Positions 49,383-59,263 are shown, counted from the stretch's first letter. The stretch: 64,000 bases of DNA from Cyanobium sp. CZS48M (GCA_030373145.1 JAUCZK010000005.1:62001-126000); one strand, 5' to 3'. The notes: a model not told the origin generated them from the sequence alone. Program-made: numbers and translations.

Positions 49383-50053
49383 CAGTGGCCGGCGGGGCTG
49401 GCCGACGGATTATGGGCGCCTTCGGCCCTGCGGCGGTAGAGCACCCGGTACACCGGCAGCCCCTGGGCGAGCACGATCCGCTCCCGCTCCGTCGGCACCG
49501 GCAGTGGGTTGTCAGTCCGCCAAGGACGCCCATCTTCCGCTGGCCGCAGGAACCAGCCGCTGGCTTCGCTGAGGGCCACCATCGGCTCGATCACCGCGGT
49601 CACATCGCTCTGCAGGAACAGCTCGCCCCCCTCGGCCAGGGCCGCGGCCAGAGCCTCCAGCAGATCGCTCTGCAGCACCCGTCGCTTGTGGTGCCGGCTC
49701 TTGAACCAGGGGTCGGGGAACTGGATCGTCACCCGTTGCAGCCGCCCGGCCGGCAGGGCCCGCAGCCAGCCCAGCAGACTCACATTGGCGTTGCAGAACA
49801 GGAAGCGCAGGTTGCTGCTGGCCTGCGCCAGGCGGTCGCGCTCGGCGGCCTCCACCAGCGGCCGGCGGATCTCGACCCCCAGGAAGTTCCACCCAGGCTG
49901 GAGCGGTGCCATCGCCAGCAGGAAGCGGCCTCGGGCACTGCCGATGTCGAGGTGGAGCGGCTGCTGTGGCCGCTCGAACAGGTCCGCCGGTGCTGGCAGC
50001 TCAAGCGGTTGCTGGTGCACCCGCGAGAGGGGGTTGACGTGCTGGCGCACCAC
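49382..50053 (-). CDS. trmB: tRNA (guanine-N7-)-methyltransferase
   Basis: [45 protein letters not shown]. Confidence 0.94.
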   Translation of the reverse strand: MVRQHVNPLSRVHQQPLELPAPADLFERPQQPLHLDIGSARGRFLLAMAPLQPGWNFLGVEIRRPLVEAAERDRLAQASSNLRFLFCNANVSLLGWLRALPAGRLQRVTIQFPDPWFKSRHHKRRVLQSDLLEALAAALAEGGELFLQSDVTAVIEPMVALSEASGWFLRPAEDGRPWRTDNPLPVPTERERIVLAQGLPVYRVLYRRRAEGAHNPSASPAGH

Positions 50054-50056
50054 CGC

Positions 50057-51367
50057 TCAGGCCTCAGGCGGCTCTGCTGATACCGCGGCGTCCGGGCGGG
50101 GCACCAGGAAGCCCCAGCTGGCGGTGTAGCCATGCAGATAGGTGCTGCCCGCCACCGGCCCGATCTCGCCGTTGCAGAAGGCCCCGGCCATGGGCAGCTC
50201 CGGAAACTCCCCCTGGGCAATCCTCACGTCGCCATCGGCTTCGCCGTAGAGGCCCTTGCCCCGGCCCAGACAGGCGAAGAGCAGGCCCGCCAGGGGCGGC
50301 TCGGATCCCCTGGCCTGGCTGCGCAGCAGTTGCCGCAGCTCCTGGCGGGAGGCGTCGGCATCCCGGAGCTGGAACTGCACCTGCTGGCCCACCCTCAGGC
50401 GCTCGGCCACCGCCACCGCTCCGTTGCGGGGATCCACCCCGATCAGATTTCTCACCAAAAAGGCCGTGGTCTCGCCGTTGTCGCCGCCGCCGGCCATGTT
50501 GAAACTGTTGCGGGCCACACCGAGGAAGAGCGAGTGGCGCACCAGTTCCCGCTCGGCGGGGTTGAGGGTCTGGAGGATCGTCTGCAGGCAGTTCACCGGT
50601 GTGTTCTGCTGGTCGCCGCGGCTCAGCTGCAGCACCACATTGCGCTCGGCCTGCTCGATCTCGAACACCGGACCGATCGGTCGGCAGCCCTGGGCCACCA
50701 ACGGATCGATGGTCCAGCTGCCGCCGATCAGGCAGCCCACGGCGCCGGTCACCACCCGGTCGTCGAACAGCAGGGATCCATGGCTGGCGCTGTGGGGGCC
50801 GGCGATCCCCCCCACCTTGGCCAGGCCCGGGAAGGCGTAATCCAGGCCGCTGATCAGATCGTTGATGGCCTGGCAGGTGGGGTCCACCAGCAGCACCATG
50901 GCGTTGGCCCGTGCCGGATCGGCACCCACCCAGTCGATCCAGACGCGGCTGTCACCATCGAGATCGGGCAGCTGATCGGTGTCGAGCTCGAACAGCTGCA
51001 ATTCGGCTCCCGGCAGACGCAGCAGCATCACGCTCAGGGCCGGCTCCTGCTCCACCTCATGGGCGCTGCCGCCCGCCCCGGTGCCCACTACTCCACCGCC
51101 GGCGGCGCCCAGCCAGTGGCGGGCCTTCAGACGGGTGCGCAACAGGGGCATCAGCCGCTGCAGGTCGCTGGCGTAGCTGGTGGAGCAGAACACCAGCGCC
51201 AAGTCCGCCTCGCCCCGGACCGCGGCGCCGAAGCCCTTGGCATTGAGCTGCTGCACCACCTCGCTGACGGCGTCTTCGAGGGAGGGCAGGCGTGAGAGCG
51301 CCGTGCGGCAGGACGCCTGCTCATCACCGCGGCGGAGCCAGGAGAACAGGGGAGGCGCAGGCATCAA
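50057..51367 (-). CDS. FIST N/C domain-containing signal-transduction protein
   Basis: DLALVFCSTSYASDLQRLMPLLRTRL, GGGVVGTGAG, GCRPIGPVFEIEQAERNVVLQL, GLLFACLGRGKGLYGEADGDVRI. Confidence 0.82.
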   Translation of the reverse strand: MMPAPPLFSWLRRGDEQASCRTALSRLPSLEDAVSEVVQQLNAKGFGAAVRGEADLALVFCSTSYASDLQRLMPLLRTRLKARHWLGAAGGGVVGTGAGGSAHEVEQEPALSVMLLRLPGAELQLFELDTDQLPDLDGDSRVWIDWVGADPARANAMVLLVDPTCQAINDLISGLDYAFPGLAKVGGIAGPHSASHGSLLFDDRVVTGAVGCLIGGSWTIDPLVAQGCRPIGPVFEIEQAERNVVLQLSRGDQQNTPVNCLQTILQTLNPAERELVRHSLFLGVARNSFNMAGGGDNGETTAFLVRNLIGVDPRNGAVAVAERLRVGQQVQFQLRDADASRQELRQLLRSQARGSEPPLAGLLFACLGRGKGLYGEADGDVRIAQGEFPELPMAGAFCNGEIGPVAGSTYLHGYTASWGFLVPRPDAAVSAEPPEA

Positions 51368-51386
51368 CCGAACTTACTGGTGAAGC

Positions 51387-52037
51387 ATGGCGCGGATAAT
51401 GGCGCCTTCCCGTACCCAAGCTGTGCCCGACCTGCTGTACCGCACCCTGGTGTGGCTCGACTTCCGTCTGGCGGTGGTCTTCACCCTTGGTCTGCCCCTG
51501 GTGCTGCTGGTCTGGGCGGCGTGGCGGCGGGAGGGGGCGCTGCTGCGGTTGATGGGCATCTATTGGAAGGTGGCCAGCCTGTCGGCGATCGCGGTGCTCT
51601 TGTTCGTCGACGCCCGGCCCCTGGCCTATCCGCTGATGGTCGTGGCCAAGCTGCTCATGGTGGCGTCGCTCTGGTTCTGGGTGGATCTGAACGAGGAACT
51701 GGCTGATCTGCCCCCCTGGCGGCCGCTGCCGCTGGCAGTGCGCAGCTGGCGCTGGGCCCTCACGGCCTTCGGCCTGCTGGGGGCCGCACTGGGAGTGGGT
51801 GCCATGGGCTGCGGTCTTGGCGCGACGGGCACGGCCTTCTGCCAGACCTGGCTGGAGGCGCCCCGTCGCCTGCACGGTGGGGCCGCCCAGGTGTTCTCCT
51901 TCGTGTTCGGCGCCGACCTCACCCCCACCCTCACCGCCTTTTTCGGCTACCTGGCCCTGGTGGCCTACGTGGTGGGCCTGATGCAGTGGATCCTGGTGCG
52001 TCTGCCCCGCCAGGGGCGGGTGGCGGGAGGGTTCTGA
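51387..52037 (+). CDS. DUF3177 family membrane protein
   Basis: LYRTLVWLDFRLAVVFTLGLPLVLLVWA...SLWFWVDLNEEL. Confidence 0.78.
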   Translation: MARIMAPSRTQAVPDLLYRTLVWLDFRLAVVFTLGLPLVLLVWAAWRREGALLRLMGIYWKVASLSAIAVLLFVDARPLAYPLMVVAKLLMVASLWFWVDLNEELADLPPWRPLPLAVRSWRWALTAFGLLGAALGVGAMGCGLGATGTAFCQTWLEAPRRLHGGAAQVFSFVFGADLTPTLTAFFGYLALVAYVVGLMQWILVRLPRQGRVAGGF

Positions 52038-52360
52038 TGGTGGTCGCTTTGCTGGCCCAGCTGGAAGCGATCAGCCGCGGCAGGCCTGACCGTGTCCTGC
52101 GTCTGCGGGGCACTCTCCCCTCGTTGGTGGGTCCAGGGGGCGAAGAAGGGACAGAGGAGGAGTTCGAACTGCTGATCTTCCGAGGCTTTTCCAGCAGCGT
52201 GACCCATCCCACCGCCTTCGATCCCGATCAGCCGGCGCTGCCGGAGGGGGCAAGCCTGGGGAGCGCCGAGCTCCTGCAGGGGCCAATGAACCCAGAGTCT
52301 GAGCTGGTGCTGGCCGGACCAGAGCCGGTGGAGAGATTCCTAGACCCTGACCGCTGGTGA
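52037..52360 (+). CDS. conserved hypothetical protein
   Basis: MVVALLAQLEAISRGRPDRVLRLRGTLPSLVG...EFELLIFRGFSSSVTHPTAFDPDQPALP. Confidence 0.6.
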   Translation: MVVALLAQLEAISRGRPDRVLRLRGTLPSLVGPGGEEGTEEEFELLIFRGFSSSVTHPTAFDPDQPALPEGASLGSAELLQGPMNPESELVLAGPEPVERFLDPDRW

Positions 52361-52387
52361 GTTTCGTTCACTAGCGGTCAGGATCTA
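52341..52387. repeat. inverted repeat spanning the stop codon of the preceding gene
   Basis: taga-c-cctgaccgctggtg / cactagcggtcagg-a-tcta; 14 bp (one G:U) plus 4 bp across one mismatch. Confidence 0.6.
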
Positions 52388-52702
52388 CCCAGCGCCGCGT
52401 GATTCGAACTTCTGTGATTTGGCCCGTAGAAGGGAAAACTAATAAGCCAATGCCCAGAGATTTAAAGGCTATTTTTATATTGACAAGGAGCATTGTGCTG
52501 TTGGCCGAGTTCAGTTGATCAACTCATTTCAGCGAGTGCTGGAGTGGCGAGGACTAAGGTCTAAAGTGGTCAGTGACTTGGAGAGCGCCAGGGGGGGCAG
52601 AACGTGCTTCATCCCTGGCGCCATACTCGAATAAGTTTGAAGCTTCAATGCCCCGACCTGGCCTCTTCAGGCGAGATACCAGACCGTGCCGCTGATCCTG
52701 AT

Positions 52703-53038
52703 TCAGCCCATTCCGGTCTTGTCTTTAACGTCTTCGACGGCATTCCTGACTTTGGCCTCGGCCTGCTTCGCCTTGCCGGCGAGGCGATCTCCCTGATTGC
52801 CAGTGACGTTGCCAATCGATTCCTGGGTCTTGCCCTCGAACTTCTTGGCGCCGGCCTTGACGCGGCCAACGGTGGCGGCCAGGGGCAAGCCGGAGGCGCT
52901 GAGGGTGAAGGCTGCTGAGGCCTGGGCGGGAGCGCTCAAGGCCGGCGTGGCGATCAGCACCAGCAGGCTGAAGGCCAGGCCAAGGCAAGTGGCGGCCAGC
53001 TGGCGCAGAAGGCGAAGTTGGTGATTCATGGTGATCAA
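52703..53038 (-). CDS. CsbD family protein with N-terminal signal/TM segment (start 53038 or 53026)
   Basis: RVKAGAKKFEGKTQESIGNVTGNQGDRLAGKAKQAEAKVRNAVEDVKDK. Confidence 0.75.
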   Translation of the reverse strand: MITMNHQLRLLRQLAATCLGLAFSLLVLIATPALSAPAQASAAFTLSASGLPLAATVGRVKAGAKKFEGKTQESIGNVTGNQGDRLAGKAKQAEAKVRNAVEDVKDKTGMG

Positions 53039-53181
53039 GGCGAAGGGGAATGAGAATTAGCGCTTGACTAGACTCTATTGCAGCAACCAGAATGTTCCAT
53101 ATTATTCGAGCATCAGTGATCACTGATGGCGCAGCCCAGATCGCAATGATCTGATCGGAGCACCGTGATTCACGCAGCTAT

Positions 53182-53346
53182 TCACATTACGCTGCGCCGG
53201 CCGGTGAGGAAAGAGATCACGGCAAGCACGAGAAACACAAGAAACAGAATCTGGGCGATGCTCGCCGCAGAGCCGGCGATGCCACTGAAGCCGAGGACGG
53301 CAGCGACGATCGCAATGATAAAAAAGGTTATGGCGTAGTTCAGCAT
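53182..53346 (-). CDS. DUF1328 family small membrane protein (54 aa; absent from ORF track)
   Basis: manual translation [54 protein letters not shown]. Confidence 0.87.
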   Translation of the reverse strand: MLNYAITFFIIAIVAAVLGFSGIAGSAASIAQILFLVFLVLAVISFLTGRRSVM

Positions 53347-53356
53347 GACGGGGCTC

Positions 53357-53542
53357 CTAGGGAGTGTTGATCAGCTCAGAAATCTCTTGTTGGCTCTTGC
53401 CGAGCTTCTTCTGCAGATGGCCAAGCAATTCCTCTTCCTGGCCCTCGGTGTAGGCCAAGTCGTCATCGGTGAGATCGGCGAACTTCTGCCTGAGCTTCCC
53501 TTTCAATTCATGCCATTCACCTTTGAACTGGAGTTTGTTCAT
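53357..53542 (-). CDS. CsbD family protein
   Basis: [58 protein letters not shown]. Confidence 0.92.
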   Translation of the reverse strand: MNKLQFKGEWHELKGKLRQKFADLTDDDLAYTEGQEEELLGHLQKKLGKSQQEISELINTP

Positions 53543-53931
53543 GATCAGGTCCGCAAGGGTGTGAGATCAATGCCAGAGCAGATGGAACGGCCAGATCGCT
53601 GCCAGAGCAAATCCGTTCGCCTGTCACGCCATAGCTCCTCTCATTTCACTATGGGTCTGAAACTGGTGCTTGACTGCTGCAGATGCGCCCCATATCTACG
53701 GCAAAATAACGGTCAACGTTGTAGCTGGTTCAACTGTGCTGCCCTGATCCCATGAGCTTGTGTTCTGTGTCAGTAATTCCCCTTTCTCGACGCATCGCCG
53801 CTTTTTCCTGCCTACGTTTCGAATAAGAGCAGGTTGCTGCCAACCCCTGCTGCGCCACCTCGGTGACCGCAGATGTGCATTCTGGGCGCCCATAGGGGTG
53901 GGCTGCCAGTTAATCCTTCAAGTGCAAGCCG

Positions 53932-55011
53932 ATGCGGATCGCCCAGATTTCACCACTGTTTGAAAGTGTACCGCCGCTGCGATATGGCGGAACGGAACGA
54001 GTTGTTCACTATCTCACAGAAGAATTTGTCAACCGTGGTCATGAGGTCGTGCTGTTTGCCAGCGGTGACTCCCTCACCAGCGCCGAGCTCTTCCCCTGTG
54101 TGCCGCGAGCCCTCAGGCCGGCCGGCTATCGGGGCGATCCACGGGTGCCCGAGGATCGCCAGCTTGATCAGGTGATCGCTCAGCTCGATCGCTTCGATAT
54201 TGTCCATTTTCATACAGGCCATGGCCTCCACCCCGGCATCGCCCGTCTGCCGGTGGCGCAGCTCCACACCTTGCACGGGCCCCTGACGGGTCCGGAGATG
54301 GCCCAACTCCACGGGGGTGTCGATCCGGTGCCCCTGGTGTCGATTTCGGAATCCCAGCGGGCGCCTCTGCCTGGGGCTCACTGGCTCGGCACCATTCACC
54401 ATGGTCTGCCCAGCGATCTGTACCGCTTCCAGCCGTCACCCTCCGAGTACCTGGCCTTCGTGGGGCGGATTTCACCTGAGAAGCGTCTTGACCGTGCCAT
54501 CGCCATCGCCAACGCTCTGGGTCTGCCCCTCAAGGTGGCCGCCAAGATCGATGCCGTTGATCTGGATTATTTCCACACCACAATTGAACCTCTGTTGCGT
54601 GAAAGTCCACTGGTGGAGTTCATCGGCGAGGTCGATGATGCCGGCAAGCAGGAGCTGCTCGGCAACGCCCTGGCTCTGCTGTTCCCGATCGACTGGCCCG
54701 AACCCTTCGGCTTGGTGATGATCGAAGCCAACGCCTGCGGTACGCCCGTGATCGCCTGGCGCAACGGCTCCACCCCCGAGGTGATTCGGCCCGGCCGCAA
54801 TGGCGTGCTGGTGGGAACAATCGAGGAGGCCGTGACGGCGGTGCGGGGAATCGAGCGACTGGATCGCCGGCGGGTTCGCCATGATTTTGAGCAGCGTTTC
54901 ACAGTCGCCCGGCAGGCGGCCGACTACGAACGTCTCTTCCAACGCCAGATCGAGACCCGTCGCCGTCCCTCCCCGGCCAGGCTCCTTGCCGCGTGTTCCC
55001 ATGCCGCATGA
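53932..55011 (+). CDS. glycosyltransferase family 4 protein
   Basis: MRIAQISPLFESVPPLRYGGTERVVHYLTEEFVNRGHEVVLFASGDS; FVGRISPEKRLDRAI; PEPFGLVMIEANACGTPVIAWRNGSTPEVI. Confidence 0.92.
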   Translation: MRIAQISPLFESVPPLRYGGTERVVHYLTEEFVNRGHEVVLFASGDSLTSAELFPCVPRALRPAGYRGDPRVPEDRQLDQVIAQLDRFDIVHFHTGHGLHPGIARLPVAQLHTLHGPLTGPEMAQLHGGVDPVPLVSISESQRAPLPGAHWLGTIHHGLPSDLYRFQPSPSEYLAFVGRISPEKRLDRAIAIANALGLPLKVAAKIDAVDLDYFHTTIEPLLRESPLVEFIGEVDDAGKQELLGNALALLFPIDWPEPFGLVMIEANACGTPVIAWRNGSTPEVIRPGRNGVLVGTIEEAVTAVRGIERLDRRRVRHDFEQRFTVARQAADYERLFQRQIETRRRPSPARLLAACSHAA

Positions 55012-57121
55012 TCTGCTCCCCCCGTTCGTACTCAAGGATGGGGAAACCTTCGCGATGCTCGATCGCCGGGGTGAAATCTGCCCCGAGACCCATCCCGATT
55101 CCGGCATCTATCACCGCGGCGCTCGCCATGTGAGCCGCCTGGAGCTCCGGCTCTGGGATCAGTCCCCGATCGTGCTGAGCTCCGCCGAGAGTGAGGAGAT
55201 GGGGCTTCACGTGAGCCATCTCAGCAACGACATCGACGGGCCCGGTGCGCCCCCGCCCGGGTCCGTGCACCTGAAGCGCAGCACTGTTCTGACCCCCACG
55301 AGCTGTTTGCAGGCCCTCGATTTCACCAGTTACCTGGGCGGTGCGGTGTTGCTGCCGTTGACCCTGCGCTTCGACGCCGATTTTCGCGACATCTTCGAGA
55401 TCCGTGGACACCAGCGTCCCCAGCGCGGCCGCACGGTCCACCAGCACACCCAGGATGTCCTGGAAGTGGCTTACGGCGGGCTTGACGGGGAGGATCGCCG
55501 CACGCTCCTGCGGGTGGAAGGTGTGGCGGCGGAGGTGGGTGAGGCCCACATCACCTTGATCCTGCAGCTGGAACCTCGCTGCACCCGTCGCGTCCATCTC
55601 CTGCTCGATTTCCATCCCGCCGGTGATCGACTCGCGGTTGAAGACGCCTTTGATGTCGCACTGGCGGCGACGAACGAGCGCTTGCGCGACAGCCAGCGTC
55701 AGGCAGCCTCCATTGCCAGCGACAACCAGGCGTTCAACTGCTGGGTGACGCGCTCCATGTCGGATGTGCATCTGCTCTCCAGCCAGCTCGAGCACGGCCT
55801 CTACCCCTACGCCGGCGTTCCCTGGTTCAGCTGCCCCTTCGGCCGTGATGGGCTGATCACCGCCCGCCAGATGCTCCTGGTGGAACCGCGCCTGGCCCGC
55901 GGCGTGCTCGGCTACCTGGCGGATCAGCAAGCCAGCCACTTCGACCCTGCGGTCGATGCCGAACCCGGAAAGATCCTGCATGAAGCCCGTCTGGGCGAAA
56001 TGGCGGCCCTGGGGGAGGTGCCCTTTGCCCGTTACTACGGTTCGGTGGATGCCACGCCTCTGTTCCTGATCCTGGCGGGCGACTACCTCCTGCGCAGCGA
56101 TGACAAGTCCTTCATCGACCAGCTGCGACCGGCGCTGAACCAGGCGATGGATTGGATCAGGGCCGCCGAAGCGCGTAGCCAGGACGGATTCCTGCGCTAC
56201 CAGTGCGCCGCCCAGGGCGGCCTTCGCAACCAGGGTTGGAAGGATTCCGATGATGCCATCCACCACGCCGACGGCCGCCTGGCCGAGGGTTCAATCGCCC
56301 TTTGCGAGGTGCAGGCCTACGCCTACGGGGCCCGCCGCGCCATGGCGGGCATTGAGCAACGCTTCGGGGGTGCCGCCGAAGCCGAGCAATTGCGCGAGGA
56401 AGCTCATCAGCTGCGCCGTCGCTTCCATGCAGCCTTCTGGTGCGATGCCATCGGCACCTATGCCCTAGCGCTCGACGGAGAGGGCACAGCCTGTGCCGTG
56501 CGCAGCTCCAACACAGGCCACTGCCTCTGGACCGGCATCGCCAGCCGCGACGCGGCGGCGTCGGTGGCACGACAGCTGCTTGCACCCACCAGCTTCAACG
56601 GCTGGGGCGTGCGCACTCTCGATGAACGAGAGGCCCGTTACAACCCGATGAGCTATCACAACGGCTCAATCTGGCCCCACGACAACTCCTTGATCGCCCT
56701 GGGCCTGGCCCGCTACGGCCACATGCCAGAGGCGATGCGAATCCTCACCGGCTTGTTCGACACGGCCCGGGCGATACCGCAGTTCCGGTTACCCGAGTTG
56801 TTCTGCGGATTCCCTCGTCGCGACGATGAAGCCCCCACCCTCTACCCGGTGGCTTGCAGCCCCCAAGCCTGGGCCAGCGGCTCGGTGTTTGGTTTGCTGG
56901 AAGCGATCACCGGAATGGGCATCGGTCGCGACGCCGAAACGGACCGGGTGCAGGTGCTGTTCCGCAAGCCGGTGCTCCCGAAGGGCATCAACCTGCTGGA
57001 AGTCAATGGGCTGCGGCTTGGCGAGGAGGAGATCGACCTGCAGCTGCATCGCAGCGAGCACGACACCGGCGTCCTGGTGCGACGGCGAACGCCAGGTGTT
57101 GATGTGATGATAACCAAGTGA
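55001..57121 (+). CDS. amylo-alpha-1,6-glucosidase / glycogen-debranching N-terminal domain protein
   Basis: MPHDLLPPFVLKDGETFAMLDRRGEICPETHPDSGIYHRGARHVSRLELRL; AGVPWFSCPFGRDGLITARQML; NQGWKDSDDAIHHADG; YHNGSIWPHDNSLIA. Confidence 0.88.
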   Translation: MPHDLLPPFVLKDGETFAMLDRRGEICPETHPDSGIYHRGARHVSRLELRLWDQSPIVLSSAESEEMGLHVSHLSNDIDGPGAPPPGSVHLKRSTVLTPTSCLQALDFTSYLGGAVLLPLTLRFDADFRDIFEIRGHQRPQRGRTVHQHTQDVLEVAYGGLDGEDRRTLLRVEGVAAEVGEAHITLILQLEPRCTRRVHLLLDFHPAGDRLAVEDAFDVALAATNERLRDSQRQAASIASDNQAFNCWVTRSMSDVHLLSSQLEHGLYPYAGVPWFSCPFGRDGLITARQMLLVEPRLARGVLGYLADQQASHFDPAVDAEPGKILHEARLGEMAALGEVPFARYYGSVDATPLFLILAGDYLLRSDDKSFIDQLRPALNQAMDWIRAAEARSQDGFLRYQCAAQGGLRNQGWKDSDDAIHHADGRLAEGSIALCEVQAYAYGARRAMAGIEQRFGGAAEAEQLREEAHQLRRRFHAAFWCDAIGTYALALDGEGTACAVRSSNTGHCLWTGIASRDAAASVARQLLAPTSFNGWGVRTLDEREARYNPMSYHNGSIWPHDNSLIALGLARYGHMPEAMRILTGLFDTARAIPQFRLPELFCGFPRRDDEAPTLYPVACSPQAWASGSVFGLLEAITGMGIGRDAETDRVQVLFRKPVLPKGINLLEVNGLRLGEEEIDLQLHRSEHDTGVLVRRRTPGVDVMITK

Positions 57122-57130
57122 TGAACGGGC

Positions 57131-57400
57131 TCAGGTAATATCTAAAAAAACCGCTGAAATCCATCCAGATTCAAGACTGCGACTGGATTGGATGGGCCGC
57201 ACCGACACCGGCGCAAAAGTGGATCCGAGGAGATCAATGTAATCAGAGTGATCCACGATCTTCCGTCGGCACCGAAATGCAGATGGGTGATGCCGGAAAA
57301 GACGAACTCGATCCCCTTGACCTTCAGGCCCATGGTCCACTTCATCAAGGCCCTCTCGCCGCTGAGCACCACGGCACCGAGCTCGATCAAGCGTCATCAC
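57131..57400 (-). pseudogene. frameshifted, truncated NTF2/SnoaL-like remnant
   Basis: ALMKWTMGLKVKGIEFVFSGITHLHFGADG in one frame continues as KIVDHSDYIDLL in the other frame at about 57259-57265. Confidence 0.6.
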
Positions 57401-57409
57401 AGCAGAGCA

Positions 57410-58270
57410 TCAGGCCTTCCTGGGCAACGAATGACAAGGGGGTGTGAGTTGTCGCCGCAGCTTGCGCAGCACTCTCCGTTCGAGACTCTGCACCTGACCC
57501 TTGCTCATCCCCATCGAGCCGGCCACCTCGGCATAGGAACGGCTCTCCTCCGTGCCAAAGCGAAGCTGGAGTAGATGCTTTTCACGGCTATCGAGAGTTT
57601 GAACATGTCTAAGAAGCCATTGGTAGTCGTCCTGGGCAGTCAGACTCTTTTCGTCGCGGACTAGATCCATCAGGCAGGTATCCTCGCCCATGATTCCAAC
57701 CTTTTGGTCGAGTGATGTGGTGCGGCACTCCCGAACAGTGCGTAATGAATTCTCCACACGTCGTTCTGATTCTCCGAGATGAACCGCCATGGTGCGGGTG
57801 GAGAGAGCCTGATCGGAGGAGGCTTGCAGACGTTCAGCACGGAAGGCGAGATTGAGGATCGTCTTTGGAATCCTGATGCCGCTGCTACCTTCGCGCATGG
57901 CATGCGTGACCGCCTCGCGAATCCACCAGAAGGCATAGGTGGAAAATTTGTAGCCGCGGGCGGGATCGAACAGTTCAACAGCTCGGATCAATCCGAGATT
58001 GCCGGCCTGCAGAAGGTCAAGCATCTCTAGTTGGAGGCTGCCGATCCGGTCCTTATACTTGAGGCCGACCAGCGCCACCAGCCTGAGGTTGGCGGATACC
58101 ATGCGGTTCTTGGCCCTGGTGCCACCTTTGATCAGAGCCTTTGGTGGATTGGCATGGTTGAGCCACTCCTGCACGATTCCGGCCAGATGCAGTTCTTCAT
58201 CAGGAGCCAAAAGTGGAGTGCGTTTGATCAGTCTCAGATAGTTGTTGAGACTATCGCCGACAGCGTTCAT
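57410..58270 (-). CDS. RNA polymerase sigma-70 family factor (group 2-like)
   Basis: NLRLVALVGLKYKDRIGSLQLEMLDLLQAGNLGLIRAVELFDPARGYKFSTYAFWWIREAVTHAM; region 4 YAEVAGSMGMSKGQVQSLERRVLRKLR. Confidence 0.92.
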   Translation of the reverse strand: MNAVGDSLNNYLRLIKRTPLLAPDEELHLAGIVQEWLNHANPPKALIKGGTRAKNRMVSANLRLVALVGLKYKDRIGSLQLEMLDLLQAGNLGLIRAVELFDPARGYKFSTYAFWWIREAVTHAMREGSSGIRIPKTILNLAFRAERLQASSDQALSTRTMAVHLGESERRVENSLRTVRECRTTSLDQKVGIMGEDTCLMDLVRDEKSLTAQDDYQWLLRHVQTLDSREKHLLQLRFGTEESRSYAEVAGSMGMSKGQVQSLERRVLRKLRRQLTPPCHSLPRKA

Positions 58271-58659
58271 GCTCGGACGGTTTTTAAGCCTATTCTCTCA
58301 GAAGAATTGGTCTCGCTGGCTTCTATGTGTTAGGCGTCTCATTCACTTGTTCATGCTAGAACGCATCCACTGGACCCGAGGATCGCAGACAGCTTGTCAG
58401 CATGGTTATGTGATACATGCGCTTTCCTTGTCCCCGGCTTGCTGGCTTGATCAAGGTGAGCAGTCCATTGCTGGTTGACCCCAAAGGGAGAGGATCTCTG
58501 CATCAACCCAGTGGAACGACCCAGCGCGGCTCCTGTGCTGCTGATGTGTTCCTGCTGGCGAAGACCCATCAGGAGCGATTCCTCTTCCCCATTCAGTCCA
58601 AGCCATTGAGCTGGGATGCCCTCGGCCGTCCTCTCCCCTGAACTAGCGACCCGCTTGTT

Positions 58660-58935
58660 TTAGACTGAACCGCGCATCAAGACGTCCTCGACGTCTGTGG
58701 TGATTCCGCAATCATTGTAGGCCGATGCTGGCGGGAATCCCAGATCACGTAGCCATTCCACCAGCAGACGTCGATCCTGCATGGCCGAGGCCAAGGGCGA
58801 TAGAGCTGATGTGATGGCAGAGTCTGCCAGAATTTCTAGCTGTAGATCTTCCAGAGCGCAACAGATGACTCGATACAATGCATAGCTCTTGGGATCGAGT
58901 TCACCGAGTTGACTGCGTCGTCTCTCTGTCATCAT
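58660..58935 (-). CDS. hypothetical protein
   Basis: 91-aa ORF MMTERRRSQLGELDPKSYALYRVICCALEDLQLEI; no family recognised. Confidence 0.45.
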   Translation of the reverse strand: MMTERRRSQLGELDPKSYALYRVICCALEDLQLEILADSAITSALSPLASAMQDRRLLVEWLRDLGFPPASAYNDCGITTDVEDVLMRGSV

Positions 58936-59044
58936 TCAGGCGAAATCCAGGGCTTAGGCAGCAGAATGGCTCACATTACTGTATAGCTGTGAGTGAAACT
59001 CTATGCAGCGAGGCCCACTCGGAATTTCAAGTTGTGAGGCCTGA

Positions 59045-59263
59045 TCAGGCCATGGTCACGAGATTGTCGGAAACAATGACTTTCATGGGAGTGGAGCAAA
59101 TCTTGTGGCCATATCTGGAAGGGGTGTAGTTGACCGCTGTACGGAGGGTTTCCAGGTGAACAGCCAGAATGTCCTCAACACTGGTTCCCAGGGCTTCTGC
59201 AACGCGCTGGATCACGTCGGCAGTCCCAGGAGAAAGACTGAGTTCAACGATTAATTTATCCAT
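59045..59263 (-). CDS. hypothetical small protein
   Basis: 72-aa ORF MDKLIVELSLSPGTADVIQRVAEALGTSVEDILAVHLETL. Confidence 0.5.
   Translation of the reverse strand: MDKLIVELSLSPGTADVIQRVAEALGTSVEDILAVHLETLRTAVNYTPSRYGHKICSTPMKVIVSDNLVTMA

Noticed and set aside
52385-52440. tRNA-like fragment (ttcgaat T-loop-like heptamer on the minus strand)
   Set aside because: Flanking bases do not form a T-stem, and no anticodon or acceptor arm could be built.
53560-53615. Repeated tgccagagca motif as a possible CRISPR-like repeat
   Set aside because: Only two imperfect copies with no regular spacer structure.
58351-58641. Overlapping 72- and 74-aa ORFs (58351-58569 minus, 58417-58641 plus)
   Set aside because: No domain-like composition or credible start context; insufficient support for a CDS.
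58969-58994. ctcaca...tgtgag inverted repeat as a CRP site
   Set aside because: Half-sites are in the opposite order to TGTGA-N6-TCACA and the spacing is wrong.
59038-59051. ggcctgatcaggcc 14-bp palindrome
   Set aside because: Short, within the 3' end of a small ORF; no supporting context for a regulatory role.
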